Source of the DNA: Rahnella sp. AA
Lineage (GTDB): Bacteria > Pseudomonadota > Gammaproteobacteria > Enterobacterales > Enterobacteriaceae
Length of the DNA: 64,000 bases
Assembly (NCBI RefSeq): GCF_002834385.1
Contig: NZ_PITQ01000002.1
Coordinates: 248,001 to 312,000, forward strand
Reading direction: 5' to 3'
The position numbers and the translations under genes were made by a program. The stretch's first letter is position 1, and each line of letters opens with the position of its first letter. Positions 1-8,582 of this stretch are shown here, one piece after another. The notes beneath the pieces were generated by a model, which saw only the letters and a program-made list of their open reading frames with translations, was not told where the DNA came from and did no database searches.

Positions 1-444
1 CGGGTCATGAATTATCCGGGCACGCGCCATACACAAAAAATGATGGATACCGTGTGCCGTCCGGCGATGCAGGAAGTGGCGCAGGAACTGGAATTGCGCG
101 GCGCGAAAGTCACGTTCAACGAACATGAGCCGCAGGAAGATGAAAAAATCGGGCCGCTGGAATTGCAGGTGGCGCTGGGCGAAGAGCAGAACTTTGTGTA
201 CCAGATCTGGCCGGTACGTTACGCGGTTCCGGCGTTTACCTACCGCGCCCGCGCCGGGAAATCGCACTATTACCGGCTGGAGACGTTCCTGCTAGAAGGC
301 ACGCAGGGCAATGACCTGATGGACTTCACCAAACATCAGGTGATCAATGACATTCTGGATCAGTACGAACGCCATCTGAATTTCCTGCATATTAACCGCG
401 AAGCGCCGGGGAATACGCTGACATTCCCGGAACAACCGGTTTAA
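1..444 (+). CDS. betT: High-affinity choline transporter BetT, C-terminal part (5' truncated)
   Basis: The reading frame is open from the first base, so this is the 3' end of a gene that starts left of the window. The 147 visible codons correspond to the long cytoplasmic C-terminal tail that follows the membrane segments in BetT. Recognisable stretches include DTVCRPAMQEVAQELE, EEQNFVYQIWPV and YYRLETFLLEGTQGNDLMD, which I recall almost unchanged in E. coli BetT. BetT is a BCCT-family proton-coupled choline importer feeding glycine betaine synthesis under osmotic stress, and the tail is linked to osmotic activation. No transmembrane part is visible here. The partner genes betI, betB and betA are not in the window and may lie to the left. 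Confidence 0.9.
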   Translation, partial: RVMNYPGTRHTQKMMDTVCRPAMQEVAQELELRGAKVTFNEHEPQEDEKIGPLELQVALGEEQNFVYQIWPVRYAVPAFTYRARAGKSHYYRLETFLLEGTQGNDLMDFTKHQVINDILDQYERHLNFLHINREAPGNTLTFPEQPV

Positions 445-455
445 CACAGACTCAC

Positions 456-480
456 AAAAACCCGCGAAAGCGGGTTTTTT
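456..480. terminator. Bidirectional rho-independent terminator between betT and doc
   Basis: A hairpin with arms CCCGC (461-465) and GCGGG (470-474) and a GAAA loop is flanked by an A-run on the left and a T-run on the right, so it can stop transcription from betT and from doc. The doc stop codon sits in the T-run. Confidence 0.85.
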
Positions 481-862
481 AATGGTTAATCAGTAATCTT
501 AGTTTCGCTGCGGCTTCAGGCAAGTTAACCGCACCTTCAGCACAATCAACGGTCAGCTGAACGAGTGAGTCGCTTTTGACCAGACTCACACCATTACGCC
601 GGAGAAAAATCAGGACGACCATCAGCGCGGTTCGTTTGTTACCATCGGTGAAAACATGCCCTCGCGCCACAGCAATCAAATGCGCTGCCCCCAAAGTGAT
701 CACATCGCTGATACTTTCATATTCATGCAAATTGATAACTCTTGAGATAATTGCTTCTACCCTGCCCGGATCTGAAAAGCCTTGTACACCCGGAGGCGTC
801 ATTAGAATTCTTTCATGAAAACCTATTATCTCCTCTGCGGAAATAAATTTTAATTCATTCAT
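479..862 (-). CDS. doc: Doc-family toxin (Fic fold) of a phd/doc toxin-antitoxin pair
   Basis: This 127-residue protein is the usual size of Doc. It carries the Fic-type motif HVFTDGNKRTA at about residues 69-79, matching HxFx(D/N)GNKR. Doc proteins phosphorylate elongation factor Tu and stop translation, in contrast to AMP-transferring Fic enzymes. The start codon overlaps the stop of the upstream antitoxin gene in an ATGA, the normal arrangement for translational coupling. The motif looks intact, so the toxin is probably active. The pair lies between a housekeeping transporter and accessory metabolic genes, consistent with acquisition by transfer. Confidence 0.9.
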   Translation of the reverse strand: MNELKFISAEEIIGFHERILMTPPGVQGFSDPGRVEAIISRVINLHEYESISDVITLGAAHLIAVARGHVFTDGNKRTALMVVLIFLRRNGVSLVKSDSLVQLTVDCAEGAVNLPEAAAKLRLLINH

Positions 863-1080
863 CTGTCAGCCAAAGCACGTATCGCATCACCATGAACTCC
901 CATCATTTCTTCGAATTCGCGGTCAAGCTTGTGTTTGAGGAATGCCGCATATTCTTCTGCACTGATGATCACAGCTGGCGCTTTACCCCGGCGGGTAATG
1001 GTGACTGGCTCACCCTCTGCAGCCATCTGAATAACATCAGCTAGATTTTGACGGGCATCGGTGTAGTTAAATTCTTTCAT
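859..1080 (-). CDS. phd: Phd/YefM-family antitoxin
   Basis: The 73-residue product has the Phd/YefM N-terminal DNA-binding fold (NYTDARQNLADVIQMAAEGEPVTITRR is characteristic, with the conserved VTITRRGKAPAVIIS strand) and a C-terminal tail that in this family wraps and inhibits Doc. It is the first gene of the pair and overlaps doc by 4 nt. Family members repress their own promoter together with the toxin by conditional cooperativity, and a clear inverted-repeat operator lies immediately upstream (1101-1138). Start chosen at the ATG that leaves the family-typical N-terminus. Confidence 0.9.
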   Translation of the reverse strand: MKEFNYTDARQNLADVIQMAAEGEPVTITRRGKAPAVIISAEEYAAFLKHKLDREFEEMMGVHGDAIRALADR

Positions 1081-1100
1081 AATTATTTGCCCTTTACGTT

Positions 1101-1138
1101 AAAGGTACATAAAACATGTACAGGTAAAATGTACCTTT
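1101..1138 (-). promoter_or_regulatory. Probable phd/doc operator: nested inverted repeats
   Basis: A perfect 10-bp inverted repeat, AAAGGTACAT (1101-1110) and ATGTACCTTT (1129-1138), flanks a central ACATGT palindrome (1114-1119). The element begins 21 bp upstream of the antitoxin start. Repeated GTACAT half-sites fit cooperative binding by Phd dimers bridged by Doc. The role is inferred from position and symmetry. Confidence 0.7.
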
Positions 1139-1301
1139 TAAACATCTGGCTGGCAAATTAAACATCGTTATGTCCTGTATAAATGATCGGCAGGACGCAC
1201 TATTGGATATCAACTCATCTCATGCCAGCGGAATCGCCCATTTTTCCAGGACATCCCGCAAAACTGACTTCAGTTTAATGTTTGTCAGCTTAGCATGGCT
1301 T

Positions 1302-2177
1302 TTATCGCAAAAAAGGTAACACCTTCTCCAGCAGCAGTTCCGGTTGTTCTTCGGCAATATAATGGCCGCAAGGCAGCGCTTCCCCCTGCACGTCTTCCGC
1401 AACTTTGCGCCACTCTTCCAGCGGCGCAAAACATTGACCGACCGTGCCTTTCGCGCCCCAAAGCACCAGCAACGGACAACTCAGTTTGCGGGCTGCATCC
1501 AGATCTTCTTTGTCGTGTTGCAGGTCGATACTTGCCGACGCCCGGTAGTCCTCGCAAATCCCGCGCGCCGTTCCATTTTGTTGGAGACAGCGCAAATAAT
1601 CTGCGTAAGCTTCGTCGGTGAAAGGCTGCATACCGCCGCTGCGGCTGCCCATGACGCTGCGCAGATACTGATCCGGATCGGCGGTGATCAGCGTTTCCGG
1701 CAGCGGCGCCGGGCGGATCAGGAAAAACCAGTGCCAGTAAGCACGGGCAAAAGCTTCATTGGTTTGCTGATACATAGAAAGCGTCGGCGCGATATCCATC
1801 AGCACCAGGCGTTTAACGGCCTGTGGATGATCCAGCGCCAGCCGGTGCGCCACGCGGGCACCCCGGTCATGGGCAATAACGCTGAACCGGCTGAAGCCGA
1901 GGGCGGCCATTAACTCCTGCTGGTCTCGCGCCATTTCGCGTTTGCTGTAGCGCAGATGTTCCGCATCGGGTTCGGGTTTGCCGCTGTCGCCATAGCCACG
2001 CAAATCGGCCAGAACGACGGTGAACTGAGACGTCAGAAACGGCGCGACTTTATGCCAGATAGCCTGTGTTTGCGGGTGTCCGTGCAGTAACAGCAGAGGC
2101 TCGCCCTGCCCGGCGATCCGGTAAGCGATCTCCGTTCCGCTGACCTGCATACGGCCTTGGGTAAAATGTTCAAACAT
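1302..2177 (-). CDS. Alpha/beta hydrolase, fluoroacetate/haloacetate dehalogenase type
   Basis: This 291-residue alpha/beta hydrolase has the features I associate with fluoroacetate dehalogenases (DehH1/RPA1163 type). The nucleophile elbow HDRGAR supplies Asp104 with Arg105 and Arg108 as carboxylate-binding arginines. Asp128 (in LVLMDIAP) and His272 (in CGHYIAEEQPE) complete the triad. The halide pocket residues are His149, Trp150 (in YWHWFF) and Tyr211 (in EDYRAS). HGHPQT near residue 32 gives the oxyanion region. The reaction would be hydrolytic removal of halide from a haloacid in the cytoplasm. It stands alone; a strong AGGAG site precedes the ATG. Epoxide hydrolase is the main alternative, but the paired arginines argue for dehalogenase. 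Confidence 0.82.
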   Translation of the reverse strand: MFEHFTQGRMQVSGTEIAYRIAGQGEPLLLLHGHPQTQAIWHKVAPFLTSQFTVVLADLRGYGDSGKPEPDAEHLRYSKREMARDQQELMAALGFSRFSVIAHDRGARVAHRLALDHPQAVKRLVLMDIAPTLSMYQQTNEAFARAYWHWFFLIRPAPLPETLITADPDQYLRSVMGSRSGGMQPFTDEAYADYLRCLQQNGTARGICEDYRASASIDLQHDKEDLDAARKLSCPLLVLWGAKGTVGQCFAPLEEWRKVAEDVQGEALPCGHYIAEEQPELLLEKVLPFLR

Positions 2178-2348
2178 GGGTGTTCTCCTTTTTTACCCAT
2201 CTTAGTCGCTGGCTTTTCAGCAACAAGGTCACAAATGAAGATTGCCGCTTCACGATCTGTGTTTTGAGACACCACACTCAGGCCGTTGCCCGGGAACGGG
2301 TAATTTTGCGACGCTGGCATTATCCATTACGTTCATCAGGGCAATGAA

Positions 2349-3755
2349 ATGAAGCCAAAAACGCTGTATGAAAAGCACATCGACAGCCACACCGTCCGCA
2401 CGCTGGACGACAAAGGGCACGTGTTGCTGTACATCGACCGGCAGGTAATTAACGAATACACCAGCCCGCAGGCCTTCAGCGGTTTGCGCGACGCGGGCCG
2501 TCGCGTCTGGCGACCGGAAACATCACTGGCAGTGGTCGATCACGTCAATCCGACTGCGCCTTTGCGCACACGCCAGATGCCGGACGCCGGTGGCGCGCGG
2601 CAGGTTTCGTATCTGGCCGAGAACTGCGCAGAATTTGGTATTGAGCTGTTTGATATTCTTGATTCCCGCCAGGGCATTGAACACGTGGTCGCGCCGGAGC
2701 AGGGCTTTATCTTGCCGGGCATGGTGATTGCCGCCGGTGACAGCCACACCACTACCTATGGCGCGCTCGGCGCATTCGGTTTTGGTATCGGCACATCAGA
2801 AATTGAACATTTGCTGGCAACCCAGACGCTGGTCTACAAACGCCTGAAAACCCTGCGAGTGACGGTAAATGGCGAGCTGCACAACGGCATTACCGCCAAA
2901 GACGTGGTAATGGCGCTGGTGGCGAAAATCGGCGCTTCTGGAGCAACGGGTTATGCCATCGAGTTCTGCGGTCAGGGCATCGATATGCTGAGCGTCGAAG
3001 GCCGCATGACCATCTGCAATATGGCGGTGGAAGCCGGTGCGCGCGGAGCGTTTATGGCACCGGATGACAAAGTGTTTGCTTACCTGAAAGACAAACCCCG
3101 CGCGCCAAAAGGCCAGCAATGGCTGGAGGCCATCGACGTCTGGCGTACGCTGCGCAGTGACCCGGACGCCGTGTTTGACCGCGAAGTTGAGCTGAGCGCC
3201 GCAGATATCGCCCCGATGGTCAGCTGGGGAACCAGCCCGGATCAGGCATTGGCGATTGGCGGACACGTACCCGATCCGGAGTCTGAACCTGATGCCGCAC
3301 GGCGCAAAGACCTGCAACGCGCACTCAGCTATATGGGATTACGTGCCGGGCAACCGCTTAACAGCATCGGTATCAGCCATGCCTTTATCGGCTCCTGCAC
3401 CAATGCGCGCATTGAAGATTTGCGCGCCGCCGCCGACGTTGTGCGTGGCAAAAAAGTGGCGTCAGAGGTTCGGGCGATGATCGTTCCCGGCTCAAGCCAG
3501 GTGCGCGCGCAGGCCGAAGCCGAAGGGCTGGCGGAGATTTTTATTGAAGCCGGTTTTGAATGGCGGCAGTCCGGCTGTTCAATGTGTCTGGCAATGAATG
3601 ACGACGTGTTGTCGCCGGGCGACCGGTGTGCGTCGAGCACCAACCGTAATTTCGAAGGCCGTCAGGGTGCCGGTGCGCGAACCCATCTGATGAGCCCGGC
3701 GATGGTTGCCGCCGCCGCAATTTGCGGCCATCTGACCGATGTTCGCGAAGTGTGA
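2349..3755 (+). CDS. leuC: Second 3-isopropylmalate dehydratase-type large subunit (LeuC2)
   Basis: The 468-residue aconitase-family protein has the large-subunit signatures: VDHVNPT, AGDSHTTTYGALGAFGFGIGTSE, GSCTNARIEDLR and SGCSMCLAMN, the last two holding the three cysteines that ligate the [4Fe-4S] cluster. It is followed by the small-subunit gene 10 nt later. There is no leuA or leuB beside it, and the pair faces a LysR gene. This resembles the leuC2/leuD2 pair of Salmonella, a paralogue outside the leucine operon. The substrate may be isopropylmalate, or a related C5/C6 hydroxy-diacid such as citramalate or dimethylmalate; the sequence alone does not decide. Confidence 0.85.
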   Translation: MKPKTLYEKHIDSHTVRTLDDKGHVLLYIDRQVINEYTSPQAFSGLRDAGRRVWRPETSLAVVDHVNPTAPLRTRQMPDAGGARQVSYLAENCAEFGIELFDILDSRQGIEHVVAPEQGFILPGMVIAAGDSHTTTYGALGAFGFGIGTSEIEHLLATQTLVYKRLKTLRVTVNGELHNGITAKDVVMALVAKIGASGATGYAIEFCGQGIDMLSVEGRMTICNMAVEAGARGAFMAPDDKVFAYLKDKPRAPKGQQWLEAIDVWRTLRSDPDAVFDREVELSAADIAPMVSWGTSPDQALAIGGHVPDPESEPDAARRKDLQRALSYMGLRAGQPLNSIGISHAFIGSCTNARIEDLRAAADVVRGKKVASEVRAMIVPGSSQVRAQAEAEGLAEIFIEAGFEWRQSGCSMCLAMNDDVLSPGDRCASSTNRNFEGRQGAGARTHLMSPAMVAAAAICGHLTDVREV

Positions 3756-3765
3756 GGAGAAAAAC

Positions 3766-4374
3766 ATGCAAGCATTTACCGTGTTAACCGGCGCAGCCGC
3801 GCCCTTCCCGGCGGCCAACGTCGATACCGATGTGATTATGCCGAAGCAGTTTCTGAAAGGCATCGACCGCAGCGGTCTGGACCAGGGCGTTTTCTTTGAT
3901 TTGCGCTTTCAGGCCGACGGCTCACCCGATCCGGCATTTATCCTCAACCAGCCCGGATGGCAGGAGGCCAAATTTCTGCTGGTCGGCCCGAACTTTGGCT
4001 GTGGCTCCAGCCGCGAACATGCGGTGTGGGGGCTGAAACAACTGGGAATACGGGCGCTGATCGGCACCACGTTTGCGGGGATCTTTTTCGACAACTGCCA
4101 GCGTAACGGCGTGCTCACCGTACAGCTCACACCCGATCAATGGGCACAGCTGGCTGAACAGATTATGCAGGCGGAAAGCAACAAAATTACCGTCGATTTA
4201 CCGGCACAAACCATAAGCTTACACGACGGTAAAGAGATCGCTTTCAACATCGACGAACTCAGCAAAATGTCCCTGCTCAACGGGCTGGATGCGGTGGGGA
4301 ATACGCTGCGATACAGCGATGAAATCCGTGAATTTCAGCAGGCGCATTTGCAGCGTAACCCGTGGCTGGCGTGA
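3766..4374 (+). CDS. leuD: Second 3-isopropylmalate dehydratase-type small subunit (LeuD2)
   Basis: The 202-residue swivelling-domain subunit has the typical N-terminus (FTVLTGAAAPFPAANVDTDVIMPKQFLK) and the substrate-recognition segment GPNFGCGSSREHAVWGL. Length matches LeuD of E. coli (about 201). The frame extends further upstream, but the start at 3766 is preceded by GAGGAG with good spacing and gives the conserved N-terminus. It pairs with the preceding LeuC2 to make the active heterodimer. Its stop lies only 5 nt from the end of the convergent LysR gene. Confidence 0.87.
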   Translation: MQAFTVLTGAAAPFPAANVDTDVIMPKQFLKGIDRSGLDQGVFFDLRFQADGSPDPAFILNQPGWQEAKFLLVGPNFGCGSSREHAVWGLKQLGIRALIGTTFAGIFFDNCQRNGVLTVQLTPDQWAQLAEQIMQAESNKITVDLPAQTISLHDGKEIAFNIDELSKMSLLNGLDAVGNTLRYSDEIREFQQAHLQRNPWLA

Positions 4375-4379
4375 AAACG

Positions 4380-5294
4380 TTATTTCAGTAACTGGCTAAA
4401 GCGCTGATGCAGGAATTCAACGCAAACCCGCAGTTTTGCAGAATCTGCCAGCCGTGTGGGATAGACCGCCCAGACGCTGGCGGGCTGGGAAAACTGCGGT
4501 AAAACCTGCACCAGTTCGCCCCGGTCGATGTATGGCCGGACGTCCCACTCAGAGCGCAAAATAATTCCGTGGTGTTTCAGCGCCCACTGCAACACCACTT
4601 CGCCGCTGTTAGATGACAACACGCCTTTTACCCGGACGCGCTGTTCCTGCCCTTCTCCGGTCAGCGACCAGATGCCAAACGGGTTGTCACGTTCTCTGAG
4701 CACCAGACACTGGTGTTGCGTCAGGGCGTCCGGCGAACCGGGTTCGCCGTGCGTGGCCAGATACCGGGGAGACGCGCAAAGAATACGCTGATGCTGCGCG
4801 AGTTTTTTACCGATGTGTTGTTCGGGAATGTCATCGCCGACCAGAATTTCGAGATCAATGCCTTCGGCGACCAGATCAACAACCCGGTCAAACAGGTCGA
4901 GTCGCAGGTTAAGCTGCGGATAACGTTCGGCAAGTTCTGCAACTGCGGGCGCAACGTGGCAGCGTCCGAAACCGAACGAACTGCAAATATGCACGTTGCC
5001 GCGTACCTCGCTGCGGGAATCTGAAACATCACCAATAAACTGATCGAACGTGTCGAGAATTTGCAGCGCCCAGCGTTGCGCCCGTTCGCCATCTTCAGTC
5101 AGGCGAACGCCACGGGTCGAACGGTGCAGCAAACGGGCGTTCAGGGACTCTTCGAGGATCTGAATACGCTTACTGACATAGGCCGGAGACTGCCCGAGTT
5201 CGGTCGCCGCCGCAGCAAAGCTTTGCTTGTTCACCACCGCCAGAAAAACCCGTAAGTCTTCGGCCAGCGGCAAACGGTCACGTTCAGTGGTCAT
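4380..5294 (-). CDS. LysR-family transcriptional regulator, DmlR-like
   Basis: The 304-residue protein has an N-terminal winged helix-turn-helix (about residues 12-70, FAAAATELGQSPAYVSKRIQILEE) and a periplasmic-binding-like effector domain. It resembles the DmlR group, which in E. coli controls D-malate oxidation. It is convergent with the leuCD2 pair, its end 5 nt from leuD2, so any control of leuCD2 would act at the far promoter near 2200-2340. A short hydroxy-acid is a reasonable effector guess. Target and effector are inferred. Confidence 0.8.
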   Translation of the reverse strand: MTTERDRLPLAEDLRVFLAVVNKQSFAAAATELGQSPAYVSKRIQILEESLNARLLHRSTRGVRLTEDGERAQRWALQILDTFDQFIGDVSDSRSEVRGNVHICSSFGFGRCHVAPAVAELAERYPQLNLRLDLFDRVVDLVAEGIDLEILVGDDIPEQHIGKKLAQHQRILCASPRYLATHGEPGSPDALTQHQCLVLRERDNPFGIWSLTGEGQEQRVRVKGVLSSNSGEVVLQWALKHHGIILRSEWDVRPYIDRGELVQVLPQFSQPASVWAVYPTRLADSAKLRVCVEFLHQRFSQLLK

Positions 5295-5318
5295 GGTTTA
5301 AGCCCGTAAGCCCTCACA

Positions 5319-6425
5319 TTATTTGTTATTGGCAGGATTTTTATTGTGCGGATAGATATCCGTAAGTTTTACACCCGCCAGTTCCAATTTTTCCCTGGCT
5401 TCTTCCAGATCGTCGCTTTCGATTTCCAGCGGTTCCTGATCTTTCCCCTGACAAGGCGTCAGCGCAAGTTCGACCAGGATCGGGAAGTGATCGGAGCCCA
5501 TGAAATCCAGCCGTTTCAGATCAATCAGCGTGAAGTCTTTGCTGTGGAAAACATGATCCAGCGGCCAGCGCAAAAACGGATAGCTGGCGTGAAAAGTATT
5601 GTACATACCCCGGCCACGACGCGGATCGAGCAATCCGCTGATTTTCATAAATAACCGGGTGGTGCGTGACCACGCCACGTCATTCAGGTCACCGGTCACG
5701 ATGGTCGGGAAATGCGCTTTCGCGGCGGTATGCCCGACGGCGATCAGCTCGCCATCACGGGCGGTTGATTCATCCGCTTCGGTCGGGCTTGGCGGCCTCG
5801 GGTGCAGACAGTGAAGCACCACCTGTTCGCCCGACGGCAGTTCTGCGCGAAAATGCATGGAAGGAATATCTTTCGCCACCAGAAACTGAATCTGCTCGCC
5901 GTGCATCGGCAAACGCGAATAGACGTGCATACCGTAGAGGTTGTCCAGCGGGCAGCGCAGGCTGTGCGGGTAATCGGCCTCCAGCGGGGTCATCTGGTCC
6001 TCCCACCACTGGTCGGTTTCCAGCAGCACGATGATGTCCGGTTTATGTTCCTGAATCTGACTGAGTAACTGCGCGCTCTCCCGGTTGGTAGTGAGCACAT
6101 TGCTGTTCATGATTTTGATACGCGAATGGCCGTTGGGCACCGTTTTCTTCACCTGTACCCGATATAAACGGGTGTAGGGCAGGATCCACCACCCCTGATA
6201 CGCCATGCAGGCAACTGTCAGGATAATCACGATGCCGGTCAGCACGCCGTCAAACGGCAAAATCAGCAGTTCAGTCAGCAGAAAAAGCAGACAAAGGGAA
6301 ACCATTTGCAGGCGCGGGAAATCCCACACACGCACCCACCAGCGCTGATTTTTGGAAAGAGGAAGCAGCGTCAGTAAGGTCATGATGACCGTCAGAACGC
6401 AGACGATAATTCGGAGTGCTTGCAT
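5319..6425 (-). CDS. Membrane-anchored endonuclease/exonuclease/phosphatase-family protein
   Basis: The 368-residue protein starts with three hydrophobic segments (about residues 3-20, 40-57 and 60-80), then a DNase I-like EEP domain. Motifs seen are MNSNVL, VLLETDQWW (metal-binding Glu), VTGDLND, WPLDHVFHSKDF and the terminal GSDHFPI. The topology would place the catalytic domain in the periplasm. Members of this superfamily cleave phosphodiesters in DNA, sphingolipids or inositol phosphates; the substrate cannot be told. A charged C-terminal tail (about 330-368) is not part of the domain. It lies 24 bp from the LysR start, on the same strand, and might be cotranscribed with it. Confidence 0.8.
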   Translation of the reverse strand: MQALRIIVCVLTVIMTLLTLLPLSKNQRWWVRVWDFPRLQMVSLCLLFLLTELLILPFDGVLTGIVIILTVACMAYQGWWILPYTRLYRVQVKKTVPNGHSRIKIMNSNVLTTNRESAQLLSQIQEHKPDIIVLLETDQWWEDQMTPLEADYPHSLRCPLDNLYGMHVYSRLPMHGEQIQFLVAKDIPSMHFRAELPSGEQVVLHCLHPRPPSPTEADESTARDGELIAVGHTAAKAHFPTIVTGDLNDVAWSRTTRLFMKISGLLDPRRGRGMYNTFHASYPFLRWPLDHVFHSKDFTLIDLKRLDFMGSDHFPILVELALTPCQGKDQEPLEIESDDLEEAREKLELAGVKLTDIYPHNKNPANNK

Positions 6426-6459
6426 CGGTTATCAGCCCTGATAAAGAGAAATCAATTAG

Positions 6460-6586
<127 letters not shown>

Positions 6587-6624
6587 TTTGTTAACCGATT
6601 GTGGCTTAAAAACAGGGAGGATGT

Positions 6625-6658
6625 CGCCGCCTTTTTCATTCATCAGAAAAAGGCGGCG
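6625..6658. terminator. Hairpin downstream of eptB, probable terminator
   Basis: Perfect 12-bp arms, CGCCGCCTTTTT (6625-6636) and AAAAAGGCGGCG (6647-6658), with a 10-nt loop. It lies just past the eptB stop. The usual trailing U-run is weak, so termination strength is uncertain. Confidence 0.55.
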
Positions 6659-6670
6659 GTTTTAGCGGTG

Positions 6671-8347
6671 TTACTTCGCGGCCTCAGCCTGAGCAGGCAC
6701 ATGGCACCAGTTATGCTGCTCGACGATCCCACCATTTGGTGAGGTATAACCGATACAACCCAGGATAGTGTCATACAGCTTTTCATGGAAAGCCGGCTTC
6801 TTCTCAGCCGCCATTTTTTGCAACTGCTCGAAACTGGCCCTGTTCTGATCGTTAGACAGGAATTTATCAGAAGCCCAGACCATGATCGGCACAGTGCGTT
6901 GCTCAATTGGCGCATGATCACGCGGCGTACCGTGGAAATGCATGCTTTTGGAAATCGATTCACCATGATCGGAGGCATAGAACACAATCGCATTCTTATC
7001 CCGCAATTGGTCGAATACCTGCGAAAGGAAATAATCTGTGTACAACAGCGAGTTATCGTAGGCGTTGATCATTTCTTCGGTAGAACAAGAATCATCAATA
7101 CCCATACATTCCGGCTGATATTTGGCAAATGAGCGCGGATAACGTTCTGAATACAGGTAATGGGAGCCTTTGGTATGCAGAATAATCAGATGCTTACCCT
7201 CAGGATGATTCGCCATCGAATCTTTCATTTCGTCCACCAGCAGCATGTCATCCACCGGCTTACCTGCATTGCGTTTTTCTGACGCGATACTTTCGCGCAA
7301 GGAATAATCATCAGCCCGGGTTTTATTATAGAACCAGGCTTCACTTTGCATGGAGTAAAGCTCCGAACTCCAGCCATTGCTTTTCAGCACAGAAAAGACG
7401 TTGGCCTCTTTCAGGGTGCGCTGTGGCGCTTCAGATGCCCCGCCCTCGCGCACAAACATACAGCGCAGGGAAAGCTTGGTGGCGGTGTCGCACGAATACC
7501 CCTGCAAAGCGACGAGATTTTTCTCTTTATCGAGATTGGGTGTGTTATCGCGCTCATAGCCATACACGCCCATATGGTCACGGCGCGCACTCTCGCCAAT
7601 GATAAAGATCACATACATATCTTTGGCATCAGCCGGTGCGTTATAGGTGAAATGCCTGGCGGGATCGTAAAGGTTTTTGTTGTCTTCCGCCTTGCTGTAG
7701 CTGCTATAGGAAAACAGACCCAGGGCAGAAAGCCAGTTAGACGGGGAGTAAGTGCCGGCGACCACTCCGCCATAACTTGCCGTCGTGCGGTTGTTCACTT
7801 TGTCGTGGCTGTCCTGCACTTTTCCCATCAGGCGAAGCGGCATGTAGCAAAGCAGACCGGAGAGCACCAACAGGCTGGTTTTCACCGCCATTTTTTTAAA
7901 CGTAGTTTGCGTCAGTGCAGCACCGGGCATCTTACTTAGCCACAACAGCAGGACCGGAAGTAAACTCACCAACACCGTCCACGCCATAAAATGCGTACCG
8001 ACAGATTCTTTCGACAAATCAATAGAATCTGATGCTAATGCCGCCGCCAAAATCCCGTAGCCGATATCGACGTTGAACAGAATCATGTAATAACTGGCTG
8101 CCGCCGAGGAAATCACAATGGCGCTCATCAGCACACGAAAAACCGTTTTGCCGGTATAAGAGAGGAGCATACAAAGGAAGTAAACCAGGGCAAAGCACGC
8201 CACCATCTCAACCACGACCGACAGCGCATTGTCATAATGCAACTGGTGATAACGACGGAAAAAAATCGGAAGGTTTAACAAAATCCCAAGATAAAGCGCA
8301 ATGAAAACAGAAATGCTCTGCAGCGAAAGTGAACGTATTTTATGCAT
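6671..8347 (-). CDS. eptB: Kdo2-lipid A phosphoethanolamine transferase EptB
   Basis: The 558-residue protein has five N-terminal membrane segments followed by a periplasmic alkaline-phosphatase-fold domain. Catalytic features include IIGESARRDHMGVYGYERDNTP (metal-binding Glu252), SCDTATKLSLRCMF with the likely nucleophile Thr288, HTKGSHY and YASDHGESI. These stretches match my memory of E. coli EptB better than EptA, CptA or OpgE. EptB adds phosphoethanolamine to the outer Kdo of lipopolysaccharide, lowering negative charge at the outer membrane. It is a single-gene unit. Confidence 0.88.
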   Translation of the reverse strand: MHKIRSLSLQSISVFIALYLGILLNLPIFFRRYHQLHYDNALSVVVEMVACFALVYFLCMLLSYTGKTVFRVLMSAIVISSAAASYYMILFNVDIGYGILAAALASDSIDLSKESVGTHFMAWTVLVSLLPVLLLWLSKMPGAALTQTTFKKMAVKTSLLVLSGLLCYMPLRLMGKVQDSHDKVNNRTTASYGGVVAGTYSPSNWLSALGLFSYSSYSKAEDNKNLYDPARHFTYNAPADAKDMYVIFIIGESARRDHMGVYGYERDNTPNLDKEKNLVALQGYSCDTATKLSLRCMFVREGGASEAPQRTLKEANVFSVLKSNGWSSELYSMQSEAWFYNKTRADDYSLRESIASEKRNAGKPVDDMLLVDEMKDSMANHPEGKHLIILHTKGSHYLYSERYPRSFAKYQPECMGIDDSCSTEEMINAYDNSLLYTDYFLSQVFDQLRDKNAIVFYASDHGESISKSMHFHGTPRDHAPIEQRTVPIMVWASDKFLSNDQNRASFEQLQKMAAEKKPAFHEKLYDTILGCIGYTSPNGGIVEQHNWCHVPAQAEAAK

Positions 8348-8582
8348 TAGTAATAAATGGCTCTTTTGTGAGTCTGTTTACGTCGTACTGACCGTTCGAA
8401 CCGGAGGATGGAACCCACTCCTTTGGCTTATTCAGACCCCGGGACGAGCATTTTTGTTCAACTCTAAAGGCTTCTGCCATTGTGATAATGTAACTAAATT
8501 AACGAAACCCTTACTTATCAATAAGTAAAAAATGTCATTTCTTTAAAATTTTCTGAATTTTTTCGGAGCCGTTGAGGAATTA

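Noticed and set aside
1220-1429. 69-codon minus-strand frame at the end of the dehalogenase gene
   Set aside because: It overlaps the dehalogenase C-terminus in another frame and shows no family features; a degenerate gene fragment is possible but unsupported.
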